From: Pontibacter qinzhouensis
Lineage (GTDB): Bacteria > Bacteroidota > Bacteroidia > Cytophagales > Hymenobacteraceae
Reading direction: 5' to 3'
Assembly (NCBI RefSeq): GCF_008017455.1
Contig: NZ_VRTY01000038.1
Span: forward strand, 1-53,735
Length of the DNA stretch: 53,735 nt
Shown: in pieces, positions 9,067-18,725 of the stretch
How the letters are laid out: each line of letters starts with the position of its first letter
Numbering within the stretch: the first letter of the stretch is position 1
Made by a program: the position numbers and the translations under genes
Notes under the pieces: generated by a model
What the model saw: the letters and a program-made list of their open reading frames with translations, nothing else
Database searches by the model: none
Told to the model about the DNA's origin: nothing

Positions 9067-9097
9067 TAAAAGTTAAAAGTTAAGAGTGATGAGTTGC
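9067..9097. repeat. AGTTAAA-type heptad word repeat
   Basis: Degenerate 7-base words AGTTAAA, AGTTAAG, AGTGATG, AGTTGCT in tandem immediately after the small hypothetical gene. It is the same word family as in the atpD-atpC spacer. Confidence 0.5.
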
Positions 9098-9488
9098 TGC
9101 ACTTGCTGGCCCAGTTTCAGCAGGAGGGACTGTGCAGTATTGCGCCTGCTTAAGTCCGTTCAAATTAAAAGTTTTTGTGCTGGTGAGTAAGTGGCCGAAA
9201 GGTTGACCAGTAAATATGCCTTATCTCTAGCCATTACAAGATCTTGTCGGTGAGGTACATCTCCTTGAAAATGTGTGAATTCTGTGTAAACACTTTTGTC
9301 CTGTTATAAATGTCGGTACAACTTGCCGGGAATCAAGATTTGACTTTCCATTCTACCAGGATGAAGATAAAGTCTCGTGTCATGTGCCTTCCAACAGATG
9401 GCAGTATCAGGTCGAATTGCGATAAGTTATGTTGCAGCCTATCATCATTAAAGTAGTTACCTTGCAAAGGTTCAGCATTACTTAGTTT

Positions 9489-9545
9489 ACCCTTGGCTCT
9501 TTTTCTCAAAAAAACCTTCCGGAGGCCATTTCTATTTAAATAATT
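9489..9545 (+). repeat. 57-bp dispersed intergenic repeat, copy 3
   Basis: Starts ACCCTTGGCTC, core CCTTCCGGAGGCC, ends TATTTAAATAATT. Exactly 57 bp; the core and the 3' part are more diverged than in most copies. Confidence 0.8.
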
Positions 9546-9749
9546 CGTGGTTTCTGCACTCTGTTTCTAAGGCAAGTTTCTGCTTTTAGTTAAATGTATA
9601 AACAGCTAAATGCTGGCCGGTTTAGTTATAACAGGCAAAATGGGCAAGTTGGCAACCTGTATCGGAAGTTAAAGCAAGTTGCTTTAGTTATTAAGCGTCA
9701 AAGAGTTAATTTTTTTAGGTTCTTGCGTGGATTTGATAGATTTATGGGT

Positions 9750-9757
9750 TAGTTTTG
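9750..9757 (+). promoter_or_regulatory. Probable -7 element for atpD
   Basis: TAGTTTTG matches TAnnTTTG, 50 bases before the atpD ATG. The nearest upstream TTTG is only 14 bases away and TTG is 24 away, so the -33 part is uncertain. Confidence 0.4.
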
Positions 9758-9789
9758 CACCTAGAATTAACTCCATTATCAATAGCTAA

Positions 9790-11319
<1,530 letters not shown>

Positions 11320-11323
11320 TATC

Positions 11324-11409
11324 AGTTAAGAGTTAAAAGTTATGAGTTATGAGTTGTTAAGGCAAACCCAGACTTTTAACTTTTAACTCTTAACTCTAAA
11401 CTCTTAACT
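11324..11409. repeat. Inverted pair of 7-base word repeats between atpD and atpC
   Basis: Left arm 11324-11360 is built of AGTTAAG, AGTTAAA, AGTTATG, AGTTATG, AGTTGTT. Right arm 11372-11409 is ACTTTTA, ACTTTTA, ACTCTTA, ACTCTAA, ACTCTTA. The arms are largely complementary and can fold into a long AT-rich hairpin between the two ATP synthase genes. Confidence 0.75.
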
Positions 11410-11416
11410 AAAGAAG

Positions 11417-11662
11417 ATGTATTTAGAGATAATCACACCAGATAAAAAGGTATTTGCCGGAGAGGTAGATGCAGCACAGTTCCCCGGAACCAAAGGTTCT
11501 TTTGAGGTGCTGGACATGCACGCGCCCCTCATCAGTACCCTCGAAAAAGGCCGTGTACGCATTACCACCAAACAAGGGCAAGAGTTCTTTACCGTAGAAG
11601 GCGGTGTGGTAGAAGTGCTGAATAACAAGATTATCGTACTTGCCGAATCAGTAAGCGCATAA
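11417..11662 (+). CDS. atpC: F1-ATP synthase subunit epsilon
   Basis: 81 residues from an ATG, the length of the N-terminal beta-sandwich alone. Features: MYLEIITPDKKVFAGEVDAAQFPGTKGSFEVLDMHAPLIS, then KGRVRI and FTVEGGVVEVLNNKIIVLAES. The usual C-terminal helical hairpin, which in other bacteria inhibits ATP hydrolysis, is absent; short epsilon forms are common in Bacteroidota. It rotates with the central stalk of the ATP synthase. It lies 97 bases after atpD and ends in a strong terminator, so atpD-atpC is one unit. Confidence 0.95.
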   Translation: MYLEIITPDKKVFAGEVDAAQFPGTKGSFEVLDMHAPLISTLEKGRVRITTKQGQEFFTVEGGVVEVLNNKIIVLAESVSA

Positions 11663-11676
11663 CGATCTGTTTCATA

Positions 11677-11721
11677 ATCAAAAACGCCTTCTGTTCTTTT
11701 GGAGCAGAAGGCGTTTTTGAT
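11677..11721. terminator. Terminator after atpC
   Basis: 17-bp perfect stem (ATCAAAAACGCCTTCTG with its complement), 11-base loop, T runs on both strands. It separates atpC from the convergent PAS gene and can end both. Confidence 0.9.
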
Positions 11722-11766
11722 TTATATACCTTCTCTTCCAGTAGCAGGCAGTGAGCAGGCGTAAAT

Positions 11767-12375
11767 CTAATGCTGTTTATTTATGCTCTCCTTAATTACT
11801 TTGTCGAGTTCGTGGCTGCTGGTTGTCAGCATCTGACAAATGTTTTTTAAATTCTGGTCCAGGTCCATTTTCTCCAGAATTCTTACCAGGCCTATAATAT
11901 TGGCCAGCGGCTTTCTTATAACATGCGACTGGTACCAGCCAAGATCTCTCAGTAGCTGTTCTTTTTGAGTCAGAAGTTCTTTGGTGCCCTCCAACTGTTC
12001 CTTCTGTTCTATGTACTCTGTAATATCGTAACCGATACAAAAAACGCCTAGCGGTTCCTCCTGCTCGTTTAGCATAGCTCTGTACTCCCACTGCGTCATA
12101 AAAAAACCACCATGTCCATCGTGCTTCCGAATTGTAGCCGGAAACAAATGACCCGGGTTCGCAAAGCACTTGGCAGATACTTCTATACAAACATCTTTAT
12201 CATCGGGGTGCATGGTTATGTCGTTAGGCATCCCTAGTATAGGACCATGAATAGGGCCAAAGATTTTGTCGTAATGCGGATTAATGTAAGTAAACTGCCC
12301 CTTCATATTAGTGGTGATAATATAAAAAAAGGAGGAATCTTCCAGTAAGGCTTTAGTTTCGGAGAAAATAGTCAT
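11767..12375 (-). CDS. PAS-domain protein with kinase-like H-box but no ATPase domain
   Basis: 202 residues from the ATG at 12375 (a TTG six codons upstream is less likely). Residues ~8-115 form a PAS sensor domain (FFYIITTNMKGQFTYINPHYDKIFG, HPDDKDVC, then the PAC-like EEPLGVFCIGYDITEY). A coiled-coil linker (EQKEQLEGTKELLTQKEQLL) leads to a helical hairpin with an H-box-like SHVIRKPLANIIGLVRIL at residues ~150-170, resembling the dimerisation/phospho-acceptor helix of histidine kinases. There the protein ends: no N, G1, F or G2 boxes of a HATPase domain follow. It may bind a ligand or gas and act through a partner kinase, or be a shortened kinase. The stop is followed by the shared atpC terminator. 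Confidence 0.8.
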   Translation of the reverse strand: MTIFSETKALLEDSSFFYIITTNMKGQFTYINPHYDKIFGPIHGPILGMPNDITMHPDDKDVCIEVSAKCFANPGHLFPATIRKHDGHGGFFMTQWEYRAMLNEQEEPLGVFCIGYDITEYIEQKEQLEGTKELLTQKEQLLRDLGWYQSHVIRKPLANIIGLVRILEKMDLDQNLKNICQMLTTSSHELDKVIKESINKQH

Positions 12376-13173
12376 ATAATGTTTGTACAGCAATAGGCTA
12401 CGAATAAAGTAAAATTTCAGCGGTTTTATGTTGCACGGTAACAGGAGGTGTGTGCTATAACCGGAAGGTGTGTTCTGCTACACGTTCAGCTTTAGCTTGT
12501 ATGCTACTGATGTTTAATTCTTTAAATGAATAATAAAGTCCTTTCTTGAGTTTGCTATAGAACAATATATTTAGTTAATACACATTATTTAAGTGTAAAT
12601 ACGGAGGCTGCTAGAGCATAGTTTTAGCCATAAAATATATTTTACTGGCCTATGATCAGGTGAAAATCAGTTTTTTGTTTCTGCTGGAGCAGCCGGATAT
12701 TTAAACTGCTGCACCTCTTTCCTGACTTCTGATTAGGACAGTTTGAAGAAACAGTAATTTGGCATTTTGCCATGTTGTTAGGCTACAAGAAAAAAAGGTT
12801 ATAGTCTGAGAAGTTATGTGGCAATTTAGTAATGGGCTGTATAAGTGGAGTAGCAGCTTTAACAGTTTAGCAGGTACAGGTGCCCATTGCCAGTTACTGC
12901 TGTTCCTGATTTTTGGTCTCGTCTGTTGATGCAGCTACTCCGGTTTCTCAAGAAAATAAACAGTTGATTTAAATCTATAGTGGCAACTGCGAGTATAGTT
13001 TAAGCGCCAATATTTCTACTATTCTGTTTTCAGGCTTAAAGAAAAATACTGGTGAATCGTGAAATCGAGGCAGATGATTGAAGGTGGTTGCCGCAGCAGA
13101 TCAAATTAAATTTAATGTGTGCTTTACATAAAAGTGAAAACCTGCTTAACTTCAACCGAAATAAAATTCTGAT
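12376..13173. other. Long AT-rich spacer, nothing recognised
   Basis: About 800 bp between divergent genes. I find no credible frame, RNA gene, dispersed repeat, word repeat or strong hairpin. It may hold the two promoters or a decayed gene. Confidence 0.45.
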
Positions 13174-14301
13174 ATGGCACAGTTTCATCCTAAAGTTACC
13201 CCGATCTACCAAACTTCTGTTTTTACATTTGAGGATCTGAACGAACTGGAATCCTATTTTGAGCAGCCCGGAAATCAGTATATGTACTCCCGGTTCGGTA
13301 ACCCGAACACTGATGAATTGGCGGCTGAAGTAAGCAAGCTGGAGGGTGGGGCTGGGGCAGTGGTTACGTCTTCGGGCATGTCGGCTATTTTGGTGGCCGT
13401 GCTAACCTATTGCCAGGCGGGCGACCATGTGCTTTGTGCCGAAGAGATTTACGGAGGCTCTGCCACGCTGCTGTCGCAGGAACTGACACGCATTGGCATT
13501 GCTATTTCGTTTGTGCCGGGCGAGCAACTATATACTTTAAGTAACCATGTGCAGCCCAATACCAAAATGGTGCTGGCCGAGACCATTAGTAACCCACTGC
13601 TGCAGGTGTTGGACATTAACCGACTGGCGGAGGAGACAAAACAAGCAAATATTAAGCTGGTGATCGATAATACGTTTGCCTCACCGGTTATTACCAAACC
13701 CCTGGCACTTGGTGCTGATATGGTAATGCACAGTGTAACCAAATACCTGTCGGGCCACAGCGATGTAACAGCAGGGGTAGTAGTTTGCCAGGAGCAGGAC
13801 CTGCAGCGGGCGAAGCAGGTCGTGATGACCTTCGGCGTGAACCTCAGCCCCTTCGAGAGCTGGCTTGCAGCCCGTGGCCTGAAAACTTTGAAACTGCGCA
13901 TACGCCAGCACTCGCAGAATGCCCTGGCCATAGCCCAATTCCTGCAGCAACACCCGAAAGTGGAGCAAGTGTGGTACCCAGGGCTGGAACAGCACGAGCA
14001 GCACCTGCTGGCCAAAGAACAAGGCAACGGTCTTTTTGGCGGCATGCTCTCCTTCCGGATACAAGATAAGCTAGAAACTGTAAATGCGTTTATGCAGGCG
14101 CTGCAGCAGATGCCTTTTGCGCCATCTCTGGCAGGTGTAAGCACTTCCATTTCGCATCCGCTCCGTACCTCGCATCGCTCCTTTACTCCCGAGAGGCTCG
14201 ATAAACTTGGTATTACCTTAGGCGTTATCCGGTTATCGGTGGGTATAGAAGAGGCAGAAGAACTAATCGCTGATCTGGGGCAGGCGCTGGAGAAGATATA
14301 G
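13174..14301 (+). CDS. Cys/Met metabolism PLP enzyme (cystathionine synthase/lyase family)
   Basis: 375 residues of the trans-sulfuration family, close to the usual ~380-400. Signatures: PIYQTSVF near the start, the YSRFGNPN tetrapyrrole-like substrate loop, SSGMSAI, ETISNP, DNTFASP, and the PLP-lysine motif SVTKYLSGHSDVTAG with Lys near residue 190. The C-terminal part has HPLRTSHRS and the final VIRLSVGIEE. Members interconvert cysteine, homocysteine and methionine (cystathionine gamma-synthase, beta- or gamma-lyase, methionine gamma-lyase). The exact reaction cannot be told from sequence. The start is an ATG; the long unannotated spacer upstream presumably holds the promoter. Confidence 0.93.
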   Translation: MAQFHPKVTPIYQTSVFTFEDLNELESYFEQPGNQYMYSRFGNPNTDELAAEVSKLEGGAGAVVTSSGMSAILVAVLTYCQAGDHVLCAEEIYGGSATLLSQELTRIGIAISFVPGEQLYTLSNHVQPNTKMVLAETISNPLLQVLDINRLAEETKQANIKLVIDNTFASPVITKPLALGADMVMHSVTKYLSGHSDVTAGVVVCQEQDLQRAKQVVMTFGVNLSPFESWLAARGLKTLKLRIRQHSQNALAIAQFLQQHPKVEQVWYPGLEQHEQHLLAKEQGNGLFGGMLSFRIQDKLETVNAFMQALQQMPFAPSLAGVSTSISHPLRTSHRSFTPERLDKLGITLGVIRLSVGIEEAEELIADLGQALEKI

Positions 14302-14352
14302 TAAGTGGAGCAGGAGAGGTTGGTTTATTACGATGATGGCCCCTATATAAAA

Positions 14353-15072
14353 ATGAAAATTGTTACCTGGAATTGTAATGGAGCTTTAAGAAATAAATTT
14401 CGATTTCTTTTAGAACTCGAAGCTGACATTTTTATAATTCAGGAGTGTGAAAACCCAGAGCAAACACCACATTTAGAATATACAGAATGGTCTAAAAACC
14501 ATCTTTGGATCGGAGGCAACAAGAACAAAGGCCTTGGAATATTTGCTGCAGAAGGCATTAAAATGGAATTGTTAGCCTGGAGCAATGTCTTTTCAGACCA
14601 TGCTGTGAAGTATTTTTTACCTTGCTTAATAGATAATGACTTTCAACTTGTGGGGGTGTGGGCTCACCAAAACAACTCTCCTAATTTTGGCTACATTGGG
14701 CAAATTTGGAAATACCTTCTACTAAATAAGCAGAACCTAGAAAAGGTAATAATTGCAGGTGATTTTAACAGCAACGCTATCTGGGACCAGTGGGATAGGT
14801 GGTGGAATCATTCTGATGTGGTAAAAGATTTGCTTGGGCTTGGAATAGTAAGTATGTATCATAAGCATTTCAAGCAAAACCAAGGAGAAGAATCTAAACC
14901 TACCTTCTTTTTAAATAGAAATCTCTCAAAACCATATCACATAGATTATGTTTTTGGAAGCAGGGAGTTTGAAGCTGGCCTACTAAACGTAGATATCGGT
15001 GACACAGAGAAGTGGTTGAGAATTAGCGACCATTTACCACTAATTTGTAATTTTGAAGGAGGTGGAAAATAG
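14353..15072 (+). CDS. Endonuclease/exonuclease/phosphatase family protein, AT-rich
   Basis: 239 residues from the ATG at 14353; a GTG sixteen codons upstream is in frame, but the family fold starts at MKIVTWNCNGA. The metal-dependent EEP motifs are all present: WNCNGA, the metal-binding glutamate in IIQECE, GDFNSN, the DYVFG catalytic aspartate region, and the final SDHLPL. It should cleave phosphodiester bonds; the substrate is unknown. Base composition is very different from its neighbours: bases 14581-14640 contain 20 G/C of 60, while 13861-13920 in the gene before contain 33 of 60. That suggests recent acquisition. It sits between the PLP enzyme and the pgl-like trio, converging on the latter with a 27-base gap. 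Confidence 0.88.
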   Translation: MKIVTWNCNGALRNKFRFLLELEADIFIIQECENPEQTPHLEYTEWSKNHLWIGGNKNKGLGIFAAEGIKMELLAWSNVFSDHAVKYFLPCLIDNDFQLVGVWAHQNNSPNFGYIGQIWKYLLLNKQNLEKVIIAGDFNSNAIWDQWDRWWNHSDVVKDLLGLGIVSMYHKHFKQNQGEESKPTFFLNRNLSKPYHIDYVFGSREFEAGLLNVDIGDTEKWLRISDHLPLICNFEGGGK

Positions 15073-15099
15073 CTCAATGAGTAGGATTTACAAAACCTA

Positions 15100-16233
15100 T
15101 CATACAGCCAATTCCGACTTCAACACCTTCACTACTTTCTCCAGGTCTTCCTCTGCCAGGCTGCTGCTGGAGGGGAGGCAGAGGCCCTGCTCAAAAAGCT
15201 TTTTGCTTAAGCCATCGCCATAGTAGGGTGCATCCTTAAAGAGCGGCTGCAGGTGCATGGGTTTCCAGAGCCTCCGTACTTCTATGTTGTGGCCTTCTAA
15301 TGCCAGCCGAACCTGTTCCGGGTTTTTGCCGGTATCAGGGTGAAGCAGCAGGGTCGTGAGCCAGCGATTCGAAAAGCAGTTTTTAGGCTCAGGCAGAAAC
15401 GAAACAAATTCGCTCTCCAGCTGCTCCCGGTAAAAATTAAAGATTTCGCGACGTTGCTTTACACGCTTTTCCAGTACCTCAAACTGTCCGCGGCCAATAC
15501 CAGCTGCAATGTTGCTCATGCGGTAATTGTAGCCCACCTGGGTGTGCTCGTAGTAAGGAGCCTCCTCTTTTGCCTGCGTGGCCAGAAAGCTGGCCTGCTT
15601 CGCCAGTTCCTCATTGGCTGTTACCAGGGCTCCTCCACCAGATGTGGTAATAATTTTATTCCCGTTAAACGAGAAAACGCCCACATCCCCAAAAGTGCCG
15701 GTCTGGTGGCCACCATAGCGCGACCCAAGCGATTCTGCAGCATCTTCTACTAAAGGAATATTGTAGTGATGCGCAATATCGAGCAGTTCTTTCATTTGGG
15801 CAGGCATGCCATAGAGGTGCACCAGCAGAATACAGGCTGGTTTTTTCCCAAGCTTCAGCCTGGCCTCAATGGTTTGCTTCAGCATGTCGGGGCACATGTT
15901 CCAGGTGGTAGGCTCGCTCTCTACGAATACTGGCGTAGCTCCTACATATAAAATAGGATTGGCAGTAGCCACAAACGTAAAGGTGGAACAGATAACTTCA
16001 TCTCCTGCCTGCACGCCCAGTACCCGAAGGGCCAGATGAATGGCGGCCGTGCCGGAGTTTAACGCTACAGCAAAGCGAGCATTGGTATGTTGGCATACAT
16101 CATGTTCGAAACCCGGGATGTTTGGGCCTGCTGTTGTTACCCAGTTGTCTTCAATTGCTTTCTGAACATAATTCTGCTCATGCCCCCCCATATGTGGTAC
16201 CGATAAGAAAATACGTCCGGGCCTATAGTTCAT
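15100..16233 (-). CDS. DegT/DnrJ/EryC1/StrS aminotransferase, PglE-like
   Basis: 377 residues. PLP-dependent transfer of an amino group to a nucleotide-linked 4-keto sugar. The fold is marked by NWVTTAGPNIPGFE, NSGTAAIHLALRVLGV, GDEVICSTFTFVA, LVHLYGMPA, the conserved VEDAAESLGSRYGG, and the PLP-lysine site SFNGNKIITTSGGG; MSNIAAGIGRGQ follows. It overlaps the upstream acetyltransferase gene by 11 bases, and that gene overlaps the sugar transferase, so all three are one operon. Together they match the PglE-PglD-PglC steps for an N-acetyl-bacillosamine-type diamino sugar placed on a lipid carrier. The 4,6-dehydratase of the pathway (PglF) is not in this window. Confidence 0.92.
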   Translation of the reverse strand: MNYRPGRIFLSVPHMGGHEQNYVQKAIEDNWVTTAGPNIPGFEHDVCQHTNARFAVALNSGTAAIHLALRVLGVQAGDEVICSTFTFVATANPILYVGATPVFVESEPTTWNMCPDMLKQTIEARLKLGKKPACILLVHLYGMPAQMKELLDIAHHYNIPLVEDAAESLGSRYGGHQTGTFGDVGVFSFNGNKIITTSGGGALVTANEELAKQASFLATQAKEEAPYYEHTQVGYNYRMSNIAAGIGRGQFEVLEKRVKQRREIFNFYREQLESEFVSFLPEPKNCFSNRWLTTLLLHPDTGKNPEQVRLALEGHNIEVRRLWKPMHLQPLFKDAPYYGDGLSKKLFEQGLCLPSSSSLAEEDLEKVVKVLKSELAV

Positions 16234-16879
16234 GCTTCTTTATGATTTTTGCAGGTACTCCTACTGCTGTACAACCAGCGGGCAGGTCTTTGTTTACAAC
16301 GGCTCCAGCTCCGATAGTGGTATGTGCGCCAACGCTAATACCCTGTAAAATAGTAGCATTTGTTCCCACATAAACAGCTTCTTCCAGCACAGTCGCACCC
16401 GAAAGGTTAACGCCGGGCATCAGCGAAGAAAAGTCACCCAAGGTGGCATCGTGCCCGATTGTGCAACACAGATTAATGAATACGTGCTTCCCTAGTTTGA
16501 TGTTGGTTGTCAGCACCACACCTTGTGCCAGAATGGCGCCTGCACCCAGCGTAATAAACTGATAAGCTTTAATGGAAACAGAAGGATGAACCAGCACCGG
16601 AAAGTAAAGGTGCCGGCGCAGCTGCAGACGCGCTACGAGCTGTTGCTTTACCTTTGGCGACCCTATGCCTATGGCTACGGCCAGTTCCTGCTGCACCGCT
16701 TCCAGGTCGTTTATGGTGCCCAGGTAAGGGAGGTGGTTAATAGAGGTGCCGCTGAGGGAGGTGTCGTCGTCGTAAAAACCCAGGATGTTCCACGCTGCAG
16801 AAACATCGTTTAGCTGGTGCAGCAACACGAGCAGTTCGCGACCCAGGCCACCTGCACCTATAATTACAATGTCTTTCAT
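16223..16879 (-). CDS. NeuD/PglD-like sugar O/N-acyltransferase
   Basis: 218 residues. The N-terminal Rossmann-like part (DIVIIGAGGLGRELL) binds the nucleotide sugar. The C-terminal left-handed beta-helix is visible as hexapeptide repeats from about residue 100 (ITLGAGAILAQGVVLTTNIKLG, HVFINLCCTIGHDATLGDF, VYVGTNATILQGISVGAHTTIGAGAVV), ending in the common AVGVPAKIIKK. The histidine in IGHD is the expected catalytic base. PglD acetylates UDP-4-amino sugars with acetyl-CoA. It overlaps both neighbours (4 bases with the transferase before it, 11 with the aminotransferase after it), which implies translational coupling. Confidence 0.92.
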   Translation of the reverse strand: MKDIVIIGAGGLGRELLVLLHQLNDVSAAWNILGFYDDDTSLSGTSINHLPYLGTINDLEAVQQELAVAIGIGSPKVKQQLVARLQLRRHLYFPVLVHPSVSIKAYQFITLGAGAILAQGVVLTTNIKLGKHVFINLCCTIGHDATLGDFSSLMPGVNLSGATVLEEAVYVGTNATILQGISVGAHTTIGAGAVVNKDLPAGCTAVGVPAKIIKKHEL

Positions 16880-17490
16880 GATATCTGTGCCTCCCCGGTA
16901 AACCGTGGGGCGGTTGCGTAGCCAGGTGCGTTAATGTCTGCTCTTTTAAGAACTTGCTTTAGGGTTTTCCGGAGTATGAGCAAATCGGTTTTTAAGCCCT
17001 GATGCTCCACATACCATAGGTCGAGCCTGAATTTCTCTTCCCAGGAAATGGCATTGCGACCATGCACTTGTGCCCACCCTGTAATGCCAGGCTTTACGTG
17101 ATGCCTGCGGGCCTGCTCCGGGCTGTAAAGCGGCAGGTACTCCATCAGCAAGGGGCGCGGACCAATCAGGCTCATGTCGCCACGGAGCACGTTAAAGAGC
17201 TGTGGCAGTTCGTCCAGGGAGTTTTTTCGTACCCAGGTTCCTGCTTTTGTTAGGCGAAGTTCATCTGGCAGTGGCTGCCCCTGCGCATCATATTTGTCAG
17301 CCATGGTTTTAAATTTGTACAGGACAAAAGGCTTCTCCCGCCAGCCAGGCCGTTGCTGCCTGAAAAATACCTGACCTCTTTGAGAAACAGCCAGACACAG
17401 TATCACCAGCACCAGCACTGGCAAACTGATAAGCAGGGCCAGGCTTGCCAGCACAACATCCAGGAAGCGTTTCAGGTACTTTTGGTACAT
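16876..17490 (-). CDS. Undecaprenyl-phosphate sugar-1-phosphate transferase, PglC-like
   Basis: 204 residues of the bacterial sugar transferase family (monotopic phosphoglycosyl transferase). A single N-terminal re-entrant membrane helix (LDVVLASLALLISLPVLVLV) is followed by FFRQQRPGWREKPFVLYKFKTM, the catalytic Asp-Glu pair in SLDELPQLFNVLRGDMSLIGPRP, and the C-terminal HHVKPGITGWAQVHGRN. It lacks the large N-terminal membrane and dehydratase-like part of WbaP/WbaJ forms, so it is the short PglC type. It starts glycan assembly by moving a sugar-phosphate to the lipid carrier. It is the first gene of the minus-strand trio with the acetyltransferase and aminotransferase. Confidence 0.93.
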   Translation of the reverse strand: MYQKYLKRFLDVVLASLALLISLPVLVLVILCLAVSQRGQVFFRQQRPGWREKPFVLYKFKTMADKYDAQGQPLPDELRLTKAGTWVRKNSLDELPQLFNVLRGDMSLIGPRPLLMEYLPLYSPEQARRHHVKPGITGWAQVHGRNAISWEEKFRLDLWYVEHQGLKTDLLILRKTLKQVLKRADINAPGYATAPRFTGEAQIS

Positions 17491-17685
17491 GGTTAATTTA
17501 CGAATGAGCCCTAAGCTCCGGTTTTACCAGTAGAGCACTTTCACGAAAATACAACTTTATTTTATTCGCAACAGTAACCGGAACAGCATAATTCAAAAGC
17601 AGAAGGAGCGAAAGGCTGGGCAGCTGCCCTTATTTTTTTACCTTGCACCAATTTTTAAGAGTGTTCATTATCAGGAATTAGTTTT

Positions 17686-17743
17686 ACCCTTGACCTTAAA
17701 AAGCAAATTTTACCTTCGGAAGGCCATTTTCATTAGAATAATT
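17686..17743 (+). repeat. 58-bp dispersed intergenic repeat, copy 4
   Basis: Starts ACCCTTGACC, core CCTTCGGAAGGCC, ends TTTTCATTAGAATAATT. One of the copies closest to consensus. Confidence 0.9.
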
Positions 17744-17884
17744 TGATTTCCTGTTGCTGAACAACTACATGGTTAAATTTTTTATTAATGATTTTATAAC
17801 TATAATCTTCTTTTGCTGCTTTTTAGAAGCCTGAAGTGTGCGATCCTGCTTGTGCTTTAGTTCAGATGCAGAAAAAAAGTCTAC

Positions 17885-17914
17885 CATCTATAATCTAACA
17901 TCTAGTATCTATAA
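17885..17914. repeat. ATCTA-type heptad word repeat before ispE
   Basis: Tandem 7-base words ATCTATA, ATCTAAC, ATCTAGT, ATCTATA ending two bases before the ispE start codon, so they would form its 5' leader. Confidence 0.6.
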
Positions 17915-17915
17915 A

Positions 17916-18725
17916 ATGCTTGATTTCCCGAATGCAAAGTTAAACCTGGGTTTGCTCGTTACTTCCAAACGGCCCGATGGTTTCCATAACTTAGAATCTT
18001 GTTTTTATCCGGTGCAATGGTGCGATGCGCTGGAGGTGCTGCCTGCCCCCGAAGAAAAATTTACCATGAGCGGGCTGCCTGTGCCCGGCAACCCCGACTC
18101 CAACCTTATCCTGAAAGCATACAAGCTCCTGCAGCAGGATTTTAACTTGGCGCCTGTGCACCTGCACCTGCACAAGGTTATACCTATGGGTGCCGGTTTA
18201 GGAGGAGGTTCTGCTGATGCTGCTTTTACTTTGAAGTTGCTGAACTCGCTTTTCGAACTTAACCTGAGCGAGAATGCGCTGGAAGAGTATGCGCGGCAAT
18301 TGGGCAGCGACTGCGCTTTTTTTATCCGTAACAAGCCGGTGTTGGCTGTAGAGAAAGGCGACGAGTTTAAACCAATCGCGCTTGATTTAAAAGGCTACAG
18401 CTGTGTAGTGGTGTACCCCGGTATTCATATTACCACCGCCGAAGCCTATGGCAATATCATACCTAAAGAACCTGAATTTAGCTTAGAAGAACTGGTGCAG
18501 CAGGATGTAAGCACCTGGCGCCACAACCTGAAGAACGATTTTGAAGAAGCGCTATTCCCAAAGTATCCGGCGCTGGCAGCCCTGAAAGAAAACCTGTATG
18601 AGGCAGGTGCTGCCTATGCCGCCATGACTGGTTCCGGCTCGGCTGTGTATGGCTTGTTTAAAGGCGATATCTCTGTAAACTTAATCTTTCCCGATAATTA
18701 CCTGGTCTGGAAGGGGCTGCTTTAG
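17916..18725 (+). CDS. ispE: 4-diphosphocytidyl-2-C-methyl-D-erythritol kinase
   Basis: Fourth step of the MEP isoprenoid pathway; phosphorylates CDP-methylerythritol with ATP. 269 residues from the ATG at 17916; the 26 codons open upstream run through a word repeat and do not resemble the family. GHMP-kinase signatures: AKLNLGLLVTSKRPDGFHNLES at the start, the ATP loop PMGAGLGGGSADAA near residues 90-103, GSDCAFFI, and the C-terminal AAMTGSGSAVYGLF. Its last 45 bases overlap the 3' end of the convergent EamA gene. The MEP product feeds quinones and the lipid carrier. Confidence 0.96.
   Translation: MLDFPNAKLNLGLLVTSKRPDGFHNLESCFYPVQWCDALEVLPAPEEKFTMSGLPVPGNPDSNLILKAYKLLQQDFNLAPVHLHLHKVIPMGAGLGGGSADAAFTLKLLNSLFELNLSENALEEYARQLGSDCAFFIRNKPVLAVEKGDEFKPIALDLKGYSCVVVYPGIHITTAEAYGNIIPKEPEFSLEELVQQDVSTWRHNLKNDFEEALFPKYPALAALKENLYEAGAAYAAMTGSGSAVYGLFKGDISVNLIFPDNYLVWKGLL

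Larger units (their letters stand above)
17491..17915. other. Spacer between pglC-like gene and ispE
   Basis: 425 bp between divergent genes, with a 57-bp dispersed repeat (17686-17743) and an ATCTA-type word repeat directly before the ispE ATG (17885-17914). I recognise no promoter in it. Confidence 0.5.

Noticed and set aside
12376..13173. Possible missing gene in the 800-bp spacer
   Set aside because: Stops occur often in all six frames and no domain or motif could be read.
17686..17743. 57-bp element considered as a promoter (TTGAC plus TAGAATAATT)
   Set aside because: The two boxes are about 40 bases apart, the orientation is unrelated to gene direction, and no TAnnTTTG is present.
17686..17743. 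57-bp element considered as an intrinsic terminator
   Set aside because: The hairpin is short, the tail is not a U run, several copies oppose the gene they follow, and real terminators are often nearby.
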